50,492 bases of DNA, taken from IMG/VR virus record IMGVR_UViG_3300032288_002345, positions 1-50,492 of that record; one strand, 5' to 3'. The notes below the pieces were generated by a model. It ran no database searches, was not told where the DNA came from, and saw only the letters and a list, made by a program, of their open reading frames with translations. Source of the DNA: a virus. Both the position numbers and the translations under genes were made by a program. Positions 40,915-48,695 of this stretch are shown piece by piece; positions within the stretch are counted from its first letter, which is position 1; every line of letters begins with the position of its first letter.

Positions 40915-42762
40915 ATGGCATATGGTGTAGTAAATGTTTATGTTCCTGAAACTGATACTTTAATTGCTCAAGCAGTTGAATGTACTTTTGGTGAGCCAGA
41001 TGAAGGCACAGGAAATATTAGTGTTACTGCTGGTTCTAAAATTCTATCAGGAACGGGCACTAATTTTACATCTTTAGGCAATCTTTATGTAATTTGGAAA
41101 TGGCCTCACTCTGTATATGGTCCTCAGGAAATATATATAGGAAAAATAAAAGAAGTTATAAGCGACACTTCTGCTATATTGGTAGCTAATTCTGCTATTA
41201 CATGGTCAACTGGAAAAGATCCTAGCAACTGGAAATATTCAACTTATACACAAGCTGTAATTGACTTTGATGAAAATACTTGGCGTTTTACAGATGATAT
41301 ACATAGGGGAAATGGAACTATTACAGTTTCTAATACTACAAATATTATTAACGGTGTAGGTACAGCATTTGCAAAACAATTTGAAATTGGAACACAAGTA
41401 TTTGCAACTTTTGCAAACGCTGGGCCTATTCTAAGCGGAGCAGGAAATATAACTTCAAATGTATCCAGTACAACTATCACAGGTGTTAATACAAATTTTG
41501 AAATTGAATTAGCTAATAATTTTGTAATACTTTCTAATACAGGAAGTTATATAGGTACAGTTTCTAATGTAGTAAGTAATACAAATATAACACTGACTGC
41601 TAATGCTTTATCAACAGTTACAAATAAAGAATTTAAATTTAAACCTTTAACAGAAATGTTACTTGGTGTAATAAAAAATACTTTTTCAAACACACAAGCT
41701 GAATTTACATCTATTTGCAAATATACCGAAAATAATTTAAATTATAGATTTTTTGACGCAATTACACAAAATCAACCGAATGTTATGGTCAAGGGTCAAA
41801 ACGTTATTTCAAAAAGTTTAATTAATTGGTCTAGAAGTGGATTAATACCTAATATAGAACAAATTAAGAGTTATCATCCGCCTGTACCAGATCCGGTAAC
41901 TGGTATTTTGGTTAATTTTCCAGCCACAGTACATAAGTCTAGATCTTCAGGTAAACGATTACACGCTGCTAAATTAAATCCAATTGATGATACAGATAGT
42001 TCTCCTGGTAATTCTAATCATTATGGAGTAACAAAGGATTTTGATTTTGAAAATGGAATAATTGGTAGTAGTACACACAAAGCTATAGAATCGATTCCAC
42101 TAAACAAATATATTAAAAAATTAACACAGTCAAACGCATTTACAGACAATACATATGTTACTACATTGACTAATAGTATAACAGCAATATATGGAAACGC
42201 TGTTGTAACTAATCCTGGAATAGTATTAGAAAATATACCTGAAGATTTTGTATATTCTACTACATTAAATTCTAATAGCAGTCCTTTTATTGCATATGAA
42301 GGACCGGGAGCAAATGTAGTTTATATAGAAAATAAAACTGTTACATCTAATTTATATCCAACTACTGCTGACACATTAGCTGTCTTGTGTGGATTACCTG
42401 CTCCCAAGAGAATAACTGATGAAAGAAGTTCTGCAAATGTGTATTTTAGTACACCTAATCCAATTGGTGCATTAACAGAATCTCAAAAATTTGATTTAGC
42501 AGCTAGAGCTAATAATCAATTTAGTTTAAGCACTAATAAAAGAGTTAAGACAACAAGAGTACCTGCTGCAATACCAGGGCTATTAAATGTTGTATTAGCA
42601 GACGAAAATCCAACTAATCGGCAATTTGCTAATGTTCAATACGAAGGAACAGCGTATGTTCCTATTAGCACAACGTTTAACAGAGATTATCCTGTTTCTA
42701 CAGTTAACACTGCTCCAAAACAAAAAGTTTATAATGTACCATCCAAAGGAACAAACAACTAA
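40915..42762 (+). CDS. Putative baseplate/spike protein with repeats, 615 aa
   Basis: The 615-residue product starts two bases after the PAAR stop. Residues 30-240 contain three related units of about 65-80 residues (GNISVTAGSKILSGTGTNF, GTITVSNTTNIINGVGTAF, GNITSNVSSTTITGVNTNF). They are probably beta domains of a fibre or spike. The C-terminal half has no recognised domain. Its place between the PAAR tip and the lysozyme-headed hub suggests a baseplate part. It overlaps the next start by one base. Confidence 0.65.
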   Translation: MAYGVVNVYVPETDTLIAQAVECTFGEPDEGTGNISVTAGSKILSGTGTNFTSLGNLYVIWKWPHSVYGPQEIYIGKIKEVISDTSAILVANSAITWSTGKDPSNWKYSTYTQAVIDFDENTWRFTDDIHRGNGTITVSNTTNIINGVGTAFAKQFEIGTQVFATFANAGPILSGAGNITSNVSSTTITGVNTNFEIELANNFVILSNTGSYIGTVSNVVSNTNITLTANALSTVTNKEFKFKPLTEMLLGVIKNTFSNTQAEFTSICKYTENNLNYRFFDAITQNQPNVMVKGQNVISKSLINWSRSGLIPNIEQIKSYHPPVPDPVTGILVNFPATVHKSRSSGKRLHAAKLNPIDDTDSSPGNSNHYGVTKDFDFENGIIGSSTHKAIESIPLNKYIKKLTQSNAFTDNTYVTTLTNSITAIYGNAVVTNPGIVLENIPEDFVYSTTLNSNSSPFIAYEGPGANVVYIENKTVTSNLYPTTADTLAVLCGLPAPKRITDERSSANVYFSTPNPIGALTESQKFDLAARANNQFSLSTNKRVKTTRVPAAIPGLLNVVLADENPTNRQFANVQYEGTAYVPISTTFNRDYPVSTVNTAPKQKVYNVPSKGTNN

Positions 42763-45700
42763 TGGCCACAGTTAAAGATTTCAACGGATTGTTTGGAACT
42801 ATTTCAAAATTTGAAGGCTTCCGAGGAACGCCATATAGAGATCCAGGTAATGGTAATCCATATGGACTTGCTATTGGTTACGGCAACGCTAGAAATCCTG
42901 AAACCGGCGATTGGGTAAAGCCTGGCGATACAATTAGCAGAGATTCTGCTAATTCTTTGTTTGGCTCTGCTGTACAGCCTTACATTGATAGAGCTGCGGG
43001 GCAAGTTGGTATAGATACTTGGAATAATCTTTCGCCTGCTGAGCAAAATGCATTAACATCTGTAGCATACAATTACGGTAGTCTTCCCAGCAACGTAGTT
43101 ACGGCGGTTCGTAGCGGAGATTCTAATGCTATTGCAGATGCTATTGCATCTAGATCTGGAGATAACAGTGGCGTTAATGCAGGAAGACGCTCACAAGAAG
43201 CTGATATGATTAGAAACCAGCAATCAATGCCTGCTGGTGCAACAGCAGGAAATGTTGTTCCGCCAGAACTTAAAGCGGATGGGTGGTCATATGGTGATAG
43301 AGATGAAGGCGGAGCGTTTTATACTAAAACAGAAAATGGCAGAGAAGTTAGCATTCAGTATGATGCAGAATCTAAGACATGGTACAAATATGATACTGCT
43401 ACCGGTAATCCTATAGATAAAAACGGCAATGTAGTTGATCAAAATACTCCCGAAGGTCAAAAAATGATGGAAACGGGAGAAGGACAGGCTACTTCAGAGT
43501 ACGGTGCTCCTCCCGCAGGTGGCGCAGGTGGTGCTCCTGGCGGGGCACCCGGTGGTGCTCCTGGCGGTGCAGGTGGAATGGAAATTGGCGGCGCTGGGTG
43601 TAAAGGCGGCGGCACAAGTCCTGCAGGACTATTAGCCAAAGGCGGTTTGTTAGGTAATTTAGGAGGAGTAGCACAAGCTGCTGTAATGGGAGCAGCAACA
43701 GCGGCACTTAGTGGAGCAGGGATTCAAGGCATTATGGGCGGCGCTTTAGGTGCAGCTGGCGGCGCATTGGGTAATGCATTAGGAGCAGCGGCTGGCGGCG
43801 CGGGCGGCGCCTTCTTAGGACAAACATTAGGCGGCGCACTAGGCGGCATTGTAGCAGGTGCTAATCCTTTGCAAGCACTGAGCGGCAGTGCGTTTGGAGC
43901 ATTAAGCCAAATGGGAGGTGCATTAATTCCGGGTCTAAGTAATGTTATGCCTCCAGCATTAGCAGGTGCCGCTATAAATGGATTACAAGGCGTATTAGGC
44001 GGAATAGCAAGAGGTGCTAGTCCCAGTGCTGCGTTTCAGATGGGTATGGCTGGCGGTTTATCTGGATTAATAGCTAACGTATCAAACAATATGACTGGTA
44101 ACTATGCTCTTGGTGCTCAACTAGGTGCTGTAGCATCTGGCGTTTTAAACGGCACAGTAAGTCTTAATGGAGCAGCGTCTGGCAGAGTCGATCTTTCACG
44201 TTATACTAGTTTGATACAAACAGCAGCCGCAGTAAGTGGTGGTAATAGAGTTATGGTAGGTGCAATTACTGAAGCTATGTCAAACAAATTTGGCAACGGA
44301 CCAGGCGGATATGGTGCAGCAGTAAGAAATATGCAAGATGCCATGACCTTTAGTGTGTCAACTCTAGGTCAAGACATTAATGCTGTATCTGCTGACTTAA
44401 TCGCGTTAGGCGATTGGGACGCTAGTAATTTAATGAGACTTATGCAACCAGGTAACATTATATATCAACTGTTACAAGCAGGGTTAGGAGATATTACAAC
44501 TATTACTGATTTTGCTGTTGCAACAGGATTACCGTTAGCAGGAGTTGACAATCCTATATTTGATAGAGTTTCATTAGCTATTCTAAGACAAATTTCTGAT
44601 GTAGAAGTTATTAATACTGTTAAAACAGCATTTAAAATGAACCAAACTGTTTCTATTACTAACTTAGGAGATCTTTGCGATATAACAAAAATGATGCCAA
44701 ATAGTTATAGAAACATGCCTGTTTCAAATTTTAGAGAATTAGGTGTACAGTTTGCTATTATTGGAATTCGTAACGAAGTTTCATTAAGACAAATTGGAGA
44801 AGCATTTAGTAATATCGAAACTTCAACTGACTTAAATCACATGAGTCAATTAGCTCAACCGTTGCCGGTAGAAGTCGCCCAGCCATTATTAGAAGTTTAT
44901 GGTTATGGCGGCGGCAGTCTTGGCGAACAAACAATGGCCGACATTATTGGCACACCAGCAGGTTATGTTCATACTGATACTATTCCAGTAATTACTAAAG
45001 CTAACGAATTCATAATGAATCACACTGAAGCTACTAGATTAGTCGAGCTCACTAACTTATTATCAGACACATTAAAAGGTGTATATACTGATTTAGGTAG
45101 CCCAGGTGACGAAACCAACGGCATACCTGCTGATTCAGGAGCAATTGATGTACCAACTGTTGGTACGTTCGGCACATTGGACGAAGCAATACTAGCTTTC
45201 ATACCATTGATTGAAGCTGAACATCAAAACTTGTTAGATACTAACGATCCTTTACTAGTAGATCAAATTGATAAACTTAATGTAGCTTGGAATGCAAGTT
45301 GTGCTCAAATCGTTAGAGAAAATAACAATCTACAAATACATGACATTGATATATTCAACCCGTTGCCTGCAACACCAGGAAGTGTAATGGGTTTCGTAGA
45401 TAGTTTAGATTCCTATGCTATGGAAACTGGCTATGGGCAAGCTGGTGAATATATTGAACGCATTGCAAGTAAAGATGTTTATGGTGATGCAATAAAATAT
45501 GTCATGCGTCAAGCTAGAAATGGTGCTGCATTAGAAGGTTTAGGTATAGATATCGAACGCTATAAACTACCACAAAGTGAATACTTTAGAAATCCTGAAG
45601 GATTTTATGAAAAGTTATATACTGGCAATATGCCTTCGCGTCCAGAAAATCAAATGGCTACTATGTACCCTCGTACTCCAACAGATGTTTATGTATCAGA

Positions 45701-46334
45701 AAGAGAAAAGAAGCTACAGCAATTGGGTATGAGTGATGTACCTTTACTGAATAACCAAAAAGATGAACTATATTATGATGCATTATGGATGGATACTCCT
45801 GAAAATGTATTAGAAGCAATGGGTCAATCAGTAGTTAAAAATGTTGTTACAAACAATCTATCAGTGAGATTTCCCGATTTGTTAATAAAAAATCTAGATG
45901 GGTCATTCTTAAAATTTGGTGAAATTAAAAGCGAAGGATTGCTGTTAACTAATAACGATGATTTTATTGCAATAATGTTGCAATTAGTGAATAGAGCATT
46001 ATATGGAGATCTGATTACTACTAAATTTGATAATCCATTTAAAACAGATCAAATGGTATTTGGATTATTAGAGCTATTAACTCAAGTAAATTATCAAAAT
46101 ATTGCTGCTTTATTGCAAACAATAACCGGCGGCGTATTAGCATCTAGCTTCTTGACCATAATTGAACGAATCTATTCACAAGGTGCAGCAGGTGGTATAC
46201 CAGGATTGGATGCAGGGTTATTAGCACAGGTTAGAAACGGCCGAAGCTTGTTTGAAACTGATCTAAATCGTAACGATCCCAAAGCATGGGGTGCTGCTGG
46301 TCCTGATTCAGTACCGAAGAAATTTGACAACTAA
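42762..46334 (+). CDS. Baseplate hub protein with N-terminal lysozyme-like domain
   Basis: The 1190-residue protein starts with a GH24-like domain (KFEGFRGTPYRDPGNGNPYG, then LAIGYGNARN) to about residue 130. Glu18 and Asp27 align with the T4 lysozyme catalytic Glu11 and Asp20. The Thr26 position appears as Ala37 (LAIGYG). Residues 230-270 are tandem Gly-Ala-Pro repeats. Residues 270-500 are Gly/Ala-rich with Gly-zipper patterns (LGAAGGALGNALGAAAGGAG). The C-terminal 650 residues are helical and unassigned. It would be the gp5-like puncturing component, greatly extended. The GC-rich repeat DNA at about 43500-43900 stands out. Confidence 0.72.
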   Translation: MATVKDFNGLFGTISKFEGFRGTPYRDPGNGNPYGLAIGYGNARNPETGDWVKPGDTISRDSANSLFGSAVQPYIDRAAGQVGIDTWNNLSPAEQNALTSVAYNYGSLPSNVVTAVRSGDSNAIADAIASRSGDNSGVNAGRRSQEADMIRNQQSMPAGATAGNVVPPELKADGWSYGDRDEGGAFYTKTENGREVSIQYDAESKTWYKYDTATGNPIDKNGNVVDQNTPEGQKMMETGEGQATSEYGAPPAGGAGGAPGGAPGGAPGGAGGMEIGGAGCKGGGTSPAGLLAKGGLLGNLGGVAQAAVMGAATAALSGAGIQGIMGGALGAAGGALGNALGAAAGGAGGAFLGQTLGGALGGIVAGANPLQALSGSAFGALSQMGGALIPGLSNVMPPALAGAAINGLQGVLGGIARGASPSAAFQMGMAGGLSGLIANVSNNMTGNYALGAQLGAVASGVLNGTVSLNGAASGRVDLSRYTSLIQTAAAVSGGNRVMVGAITEAMSNKFGNGPGGYGAAVRNMQDAMTFSVSTLGQDINAVSADLIALGDWDASNLMRLMQPGNIIYQLLQAGLGDITTITDFAVATGLPLAGVDNPIFDRVSLAILRQISDVEVINTVKTAFKMNQTVSITNLGDLCDITKMMPNSYRNMPVSNFRELGVQFAIIGIRNEVSLRQIGEAFSNIETSTDLNHMSQLAQPLPVEVAQPLLEVYGYGGGSLGEQTMADIIGTPAGYVHTDTIPVITKANEFIMNHTEATRLVELTNLLSDTLKGVYTDLGSPGDETNGIPADSGAIDVPTVGTFGTLDEAILAFIPLIEAEHQNLLDTNDPLLVDQIDKLNVAWNASCAQIVRENNNLQIHDIDIFNPLPATPGSVMGFVDSLDSYAMETGYGQAGEYIERIASKDVYGDAIKYVMRQARNGAALEGLGIDIERYKLPQSEYFRNPEGFYEKLYTGNMPSRPENQMATMYPRTPTDVYVSEREKKLQQLGMSDVPLLNNQKDELYYDALWMDTPENVLEAMGQSVVKNVVTNNLSVRFPDLLIKNLDGSFLKFGEIKSEGLLLTNNDDFIAIMLQLVNRALYGDLITTKFDNPFKTDQMVFGLLELLTQVNYQNIAALLQTITGGVLASSFLTIIERIYSQGAAGGIPGLDAGLLAQVRNGRSLFETDLNRNDPKAWGAAGPDSVPKKFDN

Positions 46335-46346
46335 GCAATAATTTGT

Positions 46347-46354
46347 TATAAATA
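46347..46354 (+). promoter_or_regulatory. T4-type late promoter octamer upstream of tmRNA
   Basis: TATAAATA, a perfect match to the late consensus, lies 13 bases after the hub stop and directly before the first tmRNA hairpin (46361-46377). It is well placed to start tmRNA synthesis late in infection. Confidence 0.65.
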
Positions 46355-46360
46355 TATTAC

Positions 46361-46726
46361 TGTTGTTGATAGCAACATAATAAAGCGGTCTGGACCTGGG
46401 GGCGGTACCCAGCGACTCCACCATAAACACATTGGAATAAGAATGATTTGGTTAGTTTGGGATTGGTTTGCAAATAGAAATTATTATGGTGATCTAAGTC
46501 AACACCGTAAGTATCATTCATTGTATGAAGATCTGTGTATGTAATGTGTTTATGATGGGGTCGAAATAGGATCGACAGGCGTATAAAGGTTGAAGTAGAC
46601 AGTCCGGCGAAAGCTCGGTTAACGCAATAAAAACTATAAGTGCTAACGACAACGTTGCACCTTCTTACGCACTAGCTGCGTAAATGAGCCCGGGGAGGGC
46701 TTGGAAACAGAACCTCCCCACTTTTT
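46361..46726 (+). ncRNA. ssrA: Circularly permuted two-piece tmRNA
   Basis: Two tRNA-like halves occur in reversed order. The acceptor half ends with T stem CTGGG/CCCAG (46396-46412), then CGACTCC, A and an encoded CCA (46413-46423). The coding half starts GGGGTCG (46557-46563) and pairs with CGACTCC in seven pairs, including G3-U70, the alanine signal. AGGATCGAC follows as in known tmRNAs. The tag frame GCT...TAA (46642-46683) encodes ANDNVAPSYALAA, with the LAA end that ClpXP recognises. A pseudoknot follows (AGCCC/GGGCT with GGGGA/TCCCC, 46686-46719), then T5. A 133-base intervening segment closes the helix. The RNA would free stalled ribosomes and tag proteins. The exact mature 5' end of the acceptor piece is estimated. 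Confidence 0.9.
46443..46544 (+). CDS. 33-codon ORF inside the tmRNA intervening segment
   Basis: An ATG at 46443, six bases after GGA, opens a 33-codon frame that ends with TAA at 46542-46544. The peptide starts MIWLVWDWFANRNYYG and is rich in Trp, Tyr and His, with a basic middle and acidic end. It lies wholly between the acceptor and coding halves. No similar peptide is known to me. Its stop codon overlaps the 3' arm of the closing stem. It may be a real small protein, a chance frame, or a sequence kept for RNA structure. Confidence 0.35.
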   Translation: MIWLVWDWFANRNYYGDLSQHRKYHSLYEDLCM

Positions 46727-46779
46727 ATAAGGAGAAAGTCTAGGGCTTGGCAACCCTATTCTAAAAAACGGAGAAAGTA

Positions 46780-47298
46780 TTGAATATTATAAAAACAACG
46801 GCAGTGGCTATGACTCTTGCATTTGTAGGATGTGGTACTGCACAAAGTAAAATAGTAGAAAATGCAAGTACTCAAGATCATAAATGTTTAGCACAAGCTA
46901 TCTATTATGAATCCGGTTCAGAACCACTAGCCGGCCGACATGCTGTTGCTCATGTTGTATTGAATAGAGTTAAAAGTGGTTTGTATCCAACATCGATATG
47001 TGAAGTAGTTTATCAACGCAATTATCTTGCAAGAGGTTGTCAATTTTCTTGGAGCTGTCGACGTCATGCAACACCTTCAGGTGTTCGCTGGCAGCAAGCT
47101 CAAGAAGTTGCAACGTTAGTTCTTGCAGGCAAAAGTGAGGATACTAGTCGTGGTGCTACAATTTTTCATGGGCGTAACGATCGTGTAAATTATAGCTCTA
47201 AACACTATCAAAAAACTGCGGTTATTGGCGGTCATACTTTTTATCGTCAAAAGAAACTACAGTTATTGGCGGATAATCGCTTGGGAGATAAAAAATGA
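46780..47298 (+). CDS. SleB/CwlJ-like cell wall hydrolase lipoprotein
   Basis: The frame starts with TTG at 46780, after CGGAGAAAG. MNIIKTTAVAMTLAFVGCGT ends in a lipobox (FVGC), so Cys18 could be lipidated. The domain starts CLAQAIYYESGSEP with the catalytic Glu44 and continues with AVAHVVLNRVKSGLYPTSIC, CQFSWSC and GATIFHGR, the Hydrolase_2 (SleB) pattern. It would cleave peptidoglycan. A hairpin TAGGG/CCCTA lies in the 50-base leader between two GGAGAAAG copies (46731 and 46771). Its stop overlaps the next gene by four bases. Together they look like a lysis pair. Confidence 0.82.
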   Translation: MNIIKTTAVAMTLAFVGCGTAQSKIVENASTQDHKCLAQAIYYESGSEPLAGRHAVAHVVLNRVKSGLYPTSICEVVYQRNYLARGCQFSWSCRRHATPSGVRWQQAQEVATLVLAGKSEDTSRGATIFHGRNDRVNYSSKHYQKTAVIGGHTFYRQKKLQLLADNRLGDKK

Positions 47299-48107
47299 AG
47301 AAAACACTTATTGCATTATTTGCAGCACTAACAGGTATTACTGTTTTGTCTGCACCTGTTGAAGCTAGTCCTTCAAATGCAGGTAAGGTTCAAAAAACAA
47401 AAGAAATGATTACTATTTCAAAGTTTGGTCAAACTTGGAAAGTAACCAAAGCTACAGCAATAGATCGTTGTGAAAAGAGTAAAACAGATCCTAATCGTAA
47501 AAATTGGAAATTGTATTGTGAGTACGTACAGCCGGTCGCTGTTGCTAATAATGAAAATCAATGTAGGTTTTTATTCTGGACTACTAACTGCGTAATTCAA
47601 AATGAAGATGTAGTTAAGCCTGCAGAACCTACTAGGCAAATTTCAGAAGCATCTAATCAAACAAAGAAAGCATTTGTTCCTGAAAAAAGTCAAATATTGG
47701 CTAAAGCAGAAAGCACCATTGGATTAAATGCTCGTCGTGATAGGCAGACATTAAGTAAAAAACTTAGTAACGCAAACGGAATGAATATTGATCCAGTGCG
47801 TATTCCATGGTGTGCTGCTTGGATGAATATGGTATTACACGATGTTGGGTTAGAAACTACAGGCAGTCTAATGGCTCGCAGTTTCTTAGCATGGGGTAAA
47901 CCTGTTGCAGGCGAACCTAAAGTAGGAGATGTTGTAGTAATGCGTCGTGGACGCAATAGAAATAACGGTCACGTTGGATTCTTTTATGCATTCGTGGAAC
48001 ATAACGGGGTGCAGAAAATTGCAGTATTAGGCGGCAACCAGGGTAAGGAAGTTCGTATTAGCTATTACCCAATTACTAAGGTAATTGCTTACAGAACAGC
48101 AGCTTAA
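47295..48107 (+). CDS. Secreted CHAP/NlpC-like peptidase
   Basis: The 270-residue protein begins with a Sec signal peptide (MKKTLIALFAALTGITVLSA), similar to that of the OMP. About residues 35-105 are a Cys-containing segment of unknown fold. The catalytic part begins near residue 135. PWCAAWMNMVL has the nucleophile Cys173 and NNGHVGFFYA has His226, with GDVVVMRRG and VLGGNQG as flanking motifs. This fits the TIGR02594/CHAP-type amidase group, which cuts the peptide part of peptidoglycan. Export by Sec suggests endolysin action from the periplasm. Confidence 0.75.
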   Translation: MKKTLIALFAALTGITVLSAPVEASPSNAGKVQKTKEMITISKFGQTWKVTKATAIDRCEKSKTDPNRKNWKLYCEYVQPVAVANNENQCRFLFWTTNCVIQNEDVVKPAEPTRQISEASNQTKKAFVPEKSQILAKAESTIGLNARRDRQTLSKKLSNANGMNIDPVRIPWCAAWMNMVLHDVGLETTGSLMARSFLAWGKPVAGEPKVGDVVVMRRGRNRNNGHVGFFYAFVEHNGVQKIAVLGGNQGKEVRISYYPITKVIAYRTAA

Positions 48108-48135
48108 TGTTACAAATGTAACACAAAATGTTACA
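48108..48135 (+). repeat. TGTAAC/GTTACA repeat, copy 2, with a third half-site
   Basis: TGTTACAAATGTAACA (48108-48123) overlaps TGTAACACAAAATGTTACA (48117-48135), giving three half-sites in alternating direction. The second is identical to copy 1 at 12332-12350. It lies before a terminator and 75 bases before the matching promoter. Confidence 0.55.
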
Positions 48136-48145
48136 AAAAACCCCT

Positions 48146-48175
48146 AAAAATCCGCCCCTAAAAAGGCGGATTTTT
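48146..48175 (+). terminator. Rho-independent terminator after the lysis genes
   Basis: AAAAATCCGCC (48146-48156) pairs with GGCGGATTTTT (48165-48175) around an eight-base loop. It ends the unit that begins at the tmRNA or SleB gene. Confidence 0.9.
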
Positions 48176-48209
48176 GCTAAGTTGTTGAAATTATTAATAA
48201 ATTTTTCGG

Positions 48210-48237
48210 TTGACTGATCCTATTTTGAGCATATTAT
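48210..48237 (+). promoter_or_regulatory. Sigma70-type early promoter, duplicated copy 2
   Basis: TTGACT (48210-48215), 16-base spacer, TATTAT (48232-48237). A 24-base block (48217-48240) is identical to that of the promoter at 12361-12388. Here the ATG is 28 bases after the -10, with ACGGAGA as ribosome binding site. Confidence 0.75.
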
Positions 48238-48265
48238 AGTGGTATAAGCAACGGAGACCAAGCAG

Positions 48266-48664
48266 ATGGCTTATACGTTTAGCACGGAACTTGTTAGCGA
48301 TCTTCACAAGGACGCTTTTGGTTTTCGCCCCAGCGCAGATTTTTGGGATATGTGGCATAATGGTCTGAGCGACGAAGGTCGTCAAGCTGAGTGGGACTAT
48401 ATGGTCAAGGCTGTAGAACGCGAGATCGAGGACGATAAGCTTCGCGAACAGTATGCTTTGGAGGATTTTGAAACTAAGATTGGCGTACTCGTTGAGAGTG
48501 GCGCCGGCGACGAAATTACCGCATTGCGTTGGATGACGCAAACAGAAACCTTCCAGCACTCGCAAGATGCAGAGCATTGGGTTTGGGGGTTGGGAATCTT
48601 GTTTACTGATCGCGGACGCGATATCGTTAAGATGCTTAAAACCATTTACAAGTTTGAATACTAA
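48266..48664 (+). CDS. Hypothetical early protein, 132 aa
   Basis: The 132-residue acidic protein starts MAYTFSTELVSDLHKDAFGF and then has RPSADFWDMWHNGLSDEGRQ, a pattern common in small proteins of alphaproteobacterial phages. It is led by a strong promoter and is more GC-rich than average. No enzyme motif. The predicted early timing fits host takeover. Confidence 0.7.
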   Translation: MAYTFSTELVSDLHKDAFGFRPSADFWDMWHNGLSDEGRQAEWDYMVKAVEREIEDDKLREQYALEDFETKIGVLVESGAGDEITALRWMTQTETFQHSQDAEHWVWGLGILFTDRGRDIVKMLKTIYKFEY

Positions 48665-48667
48665 TAG

Positions 48668-48695
48668 TTGACAGTCTGCCAACTGGTGCTATTAT
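48668..48695 (+). promoter_or_regulatory. Sigma70-type early promoter
   Basis: TTGACA (48668-48673), 16-base spacer ending TGC, TATTAT (48690-48695): perfect -35, extended -10. GAGG and the ATG at 48721 follow. Confidence 0.75.

Noticed and set aside
43457-43707. Minus-strand proline/leucine-rich frames opposite the hub protein repeats
   Set aside because: Shadows of the GGT/GCT-rich repeats in the real plus-strand gene.
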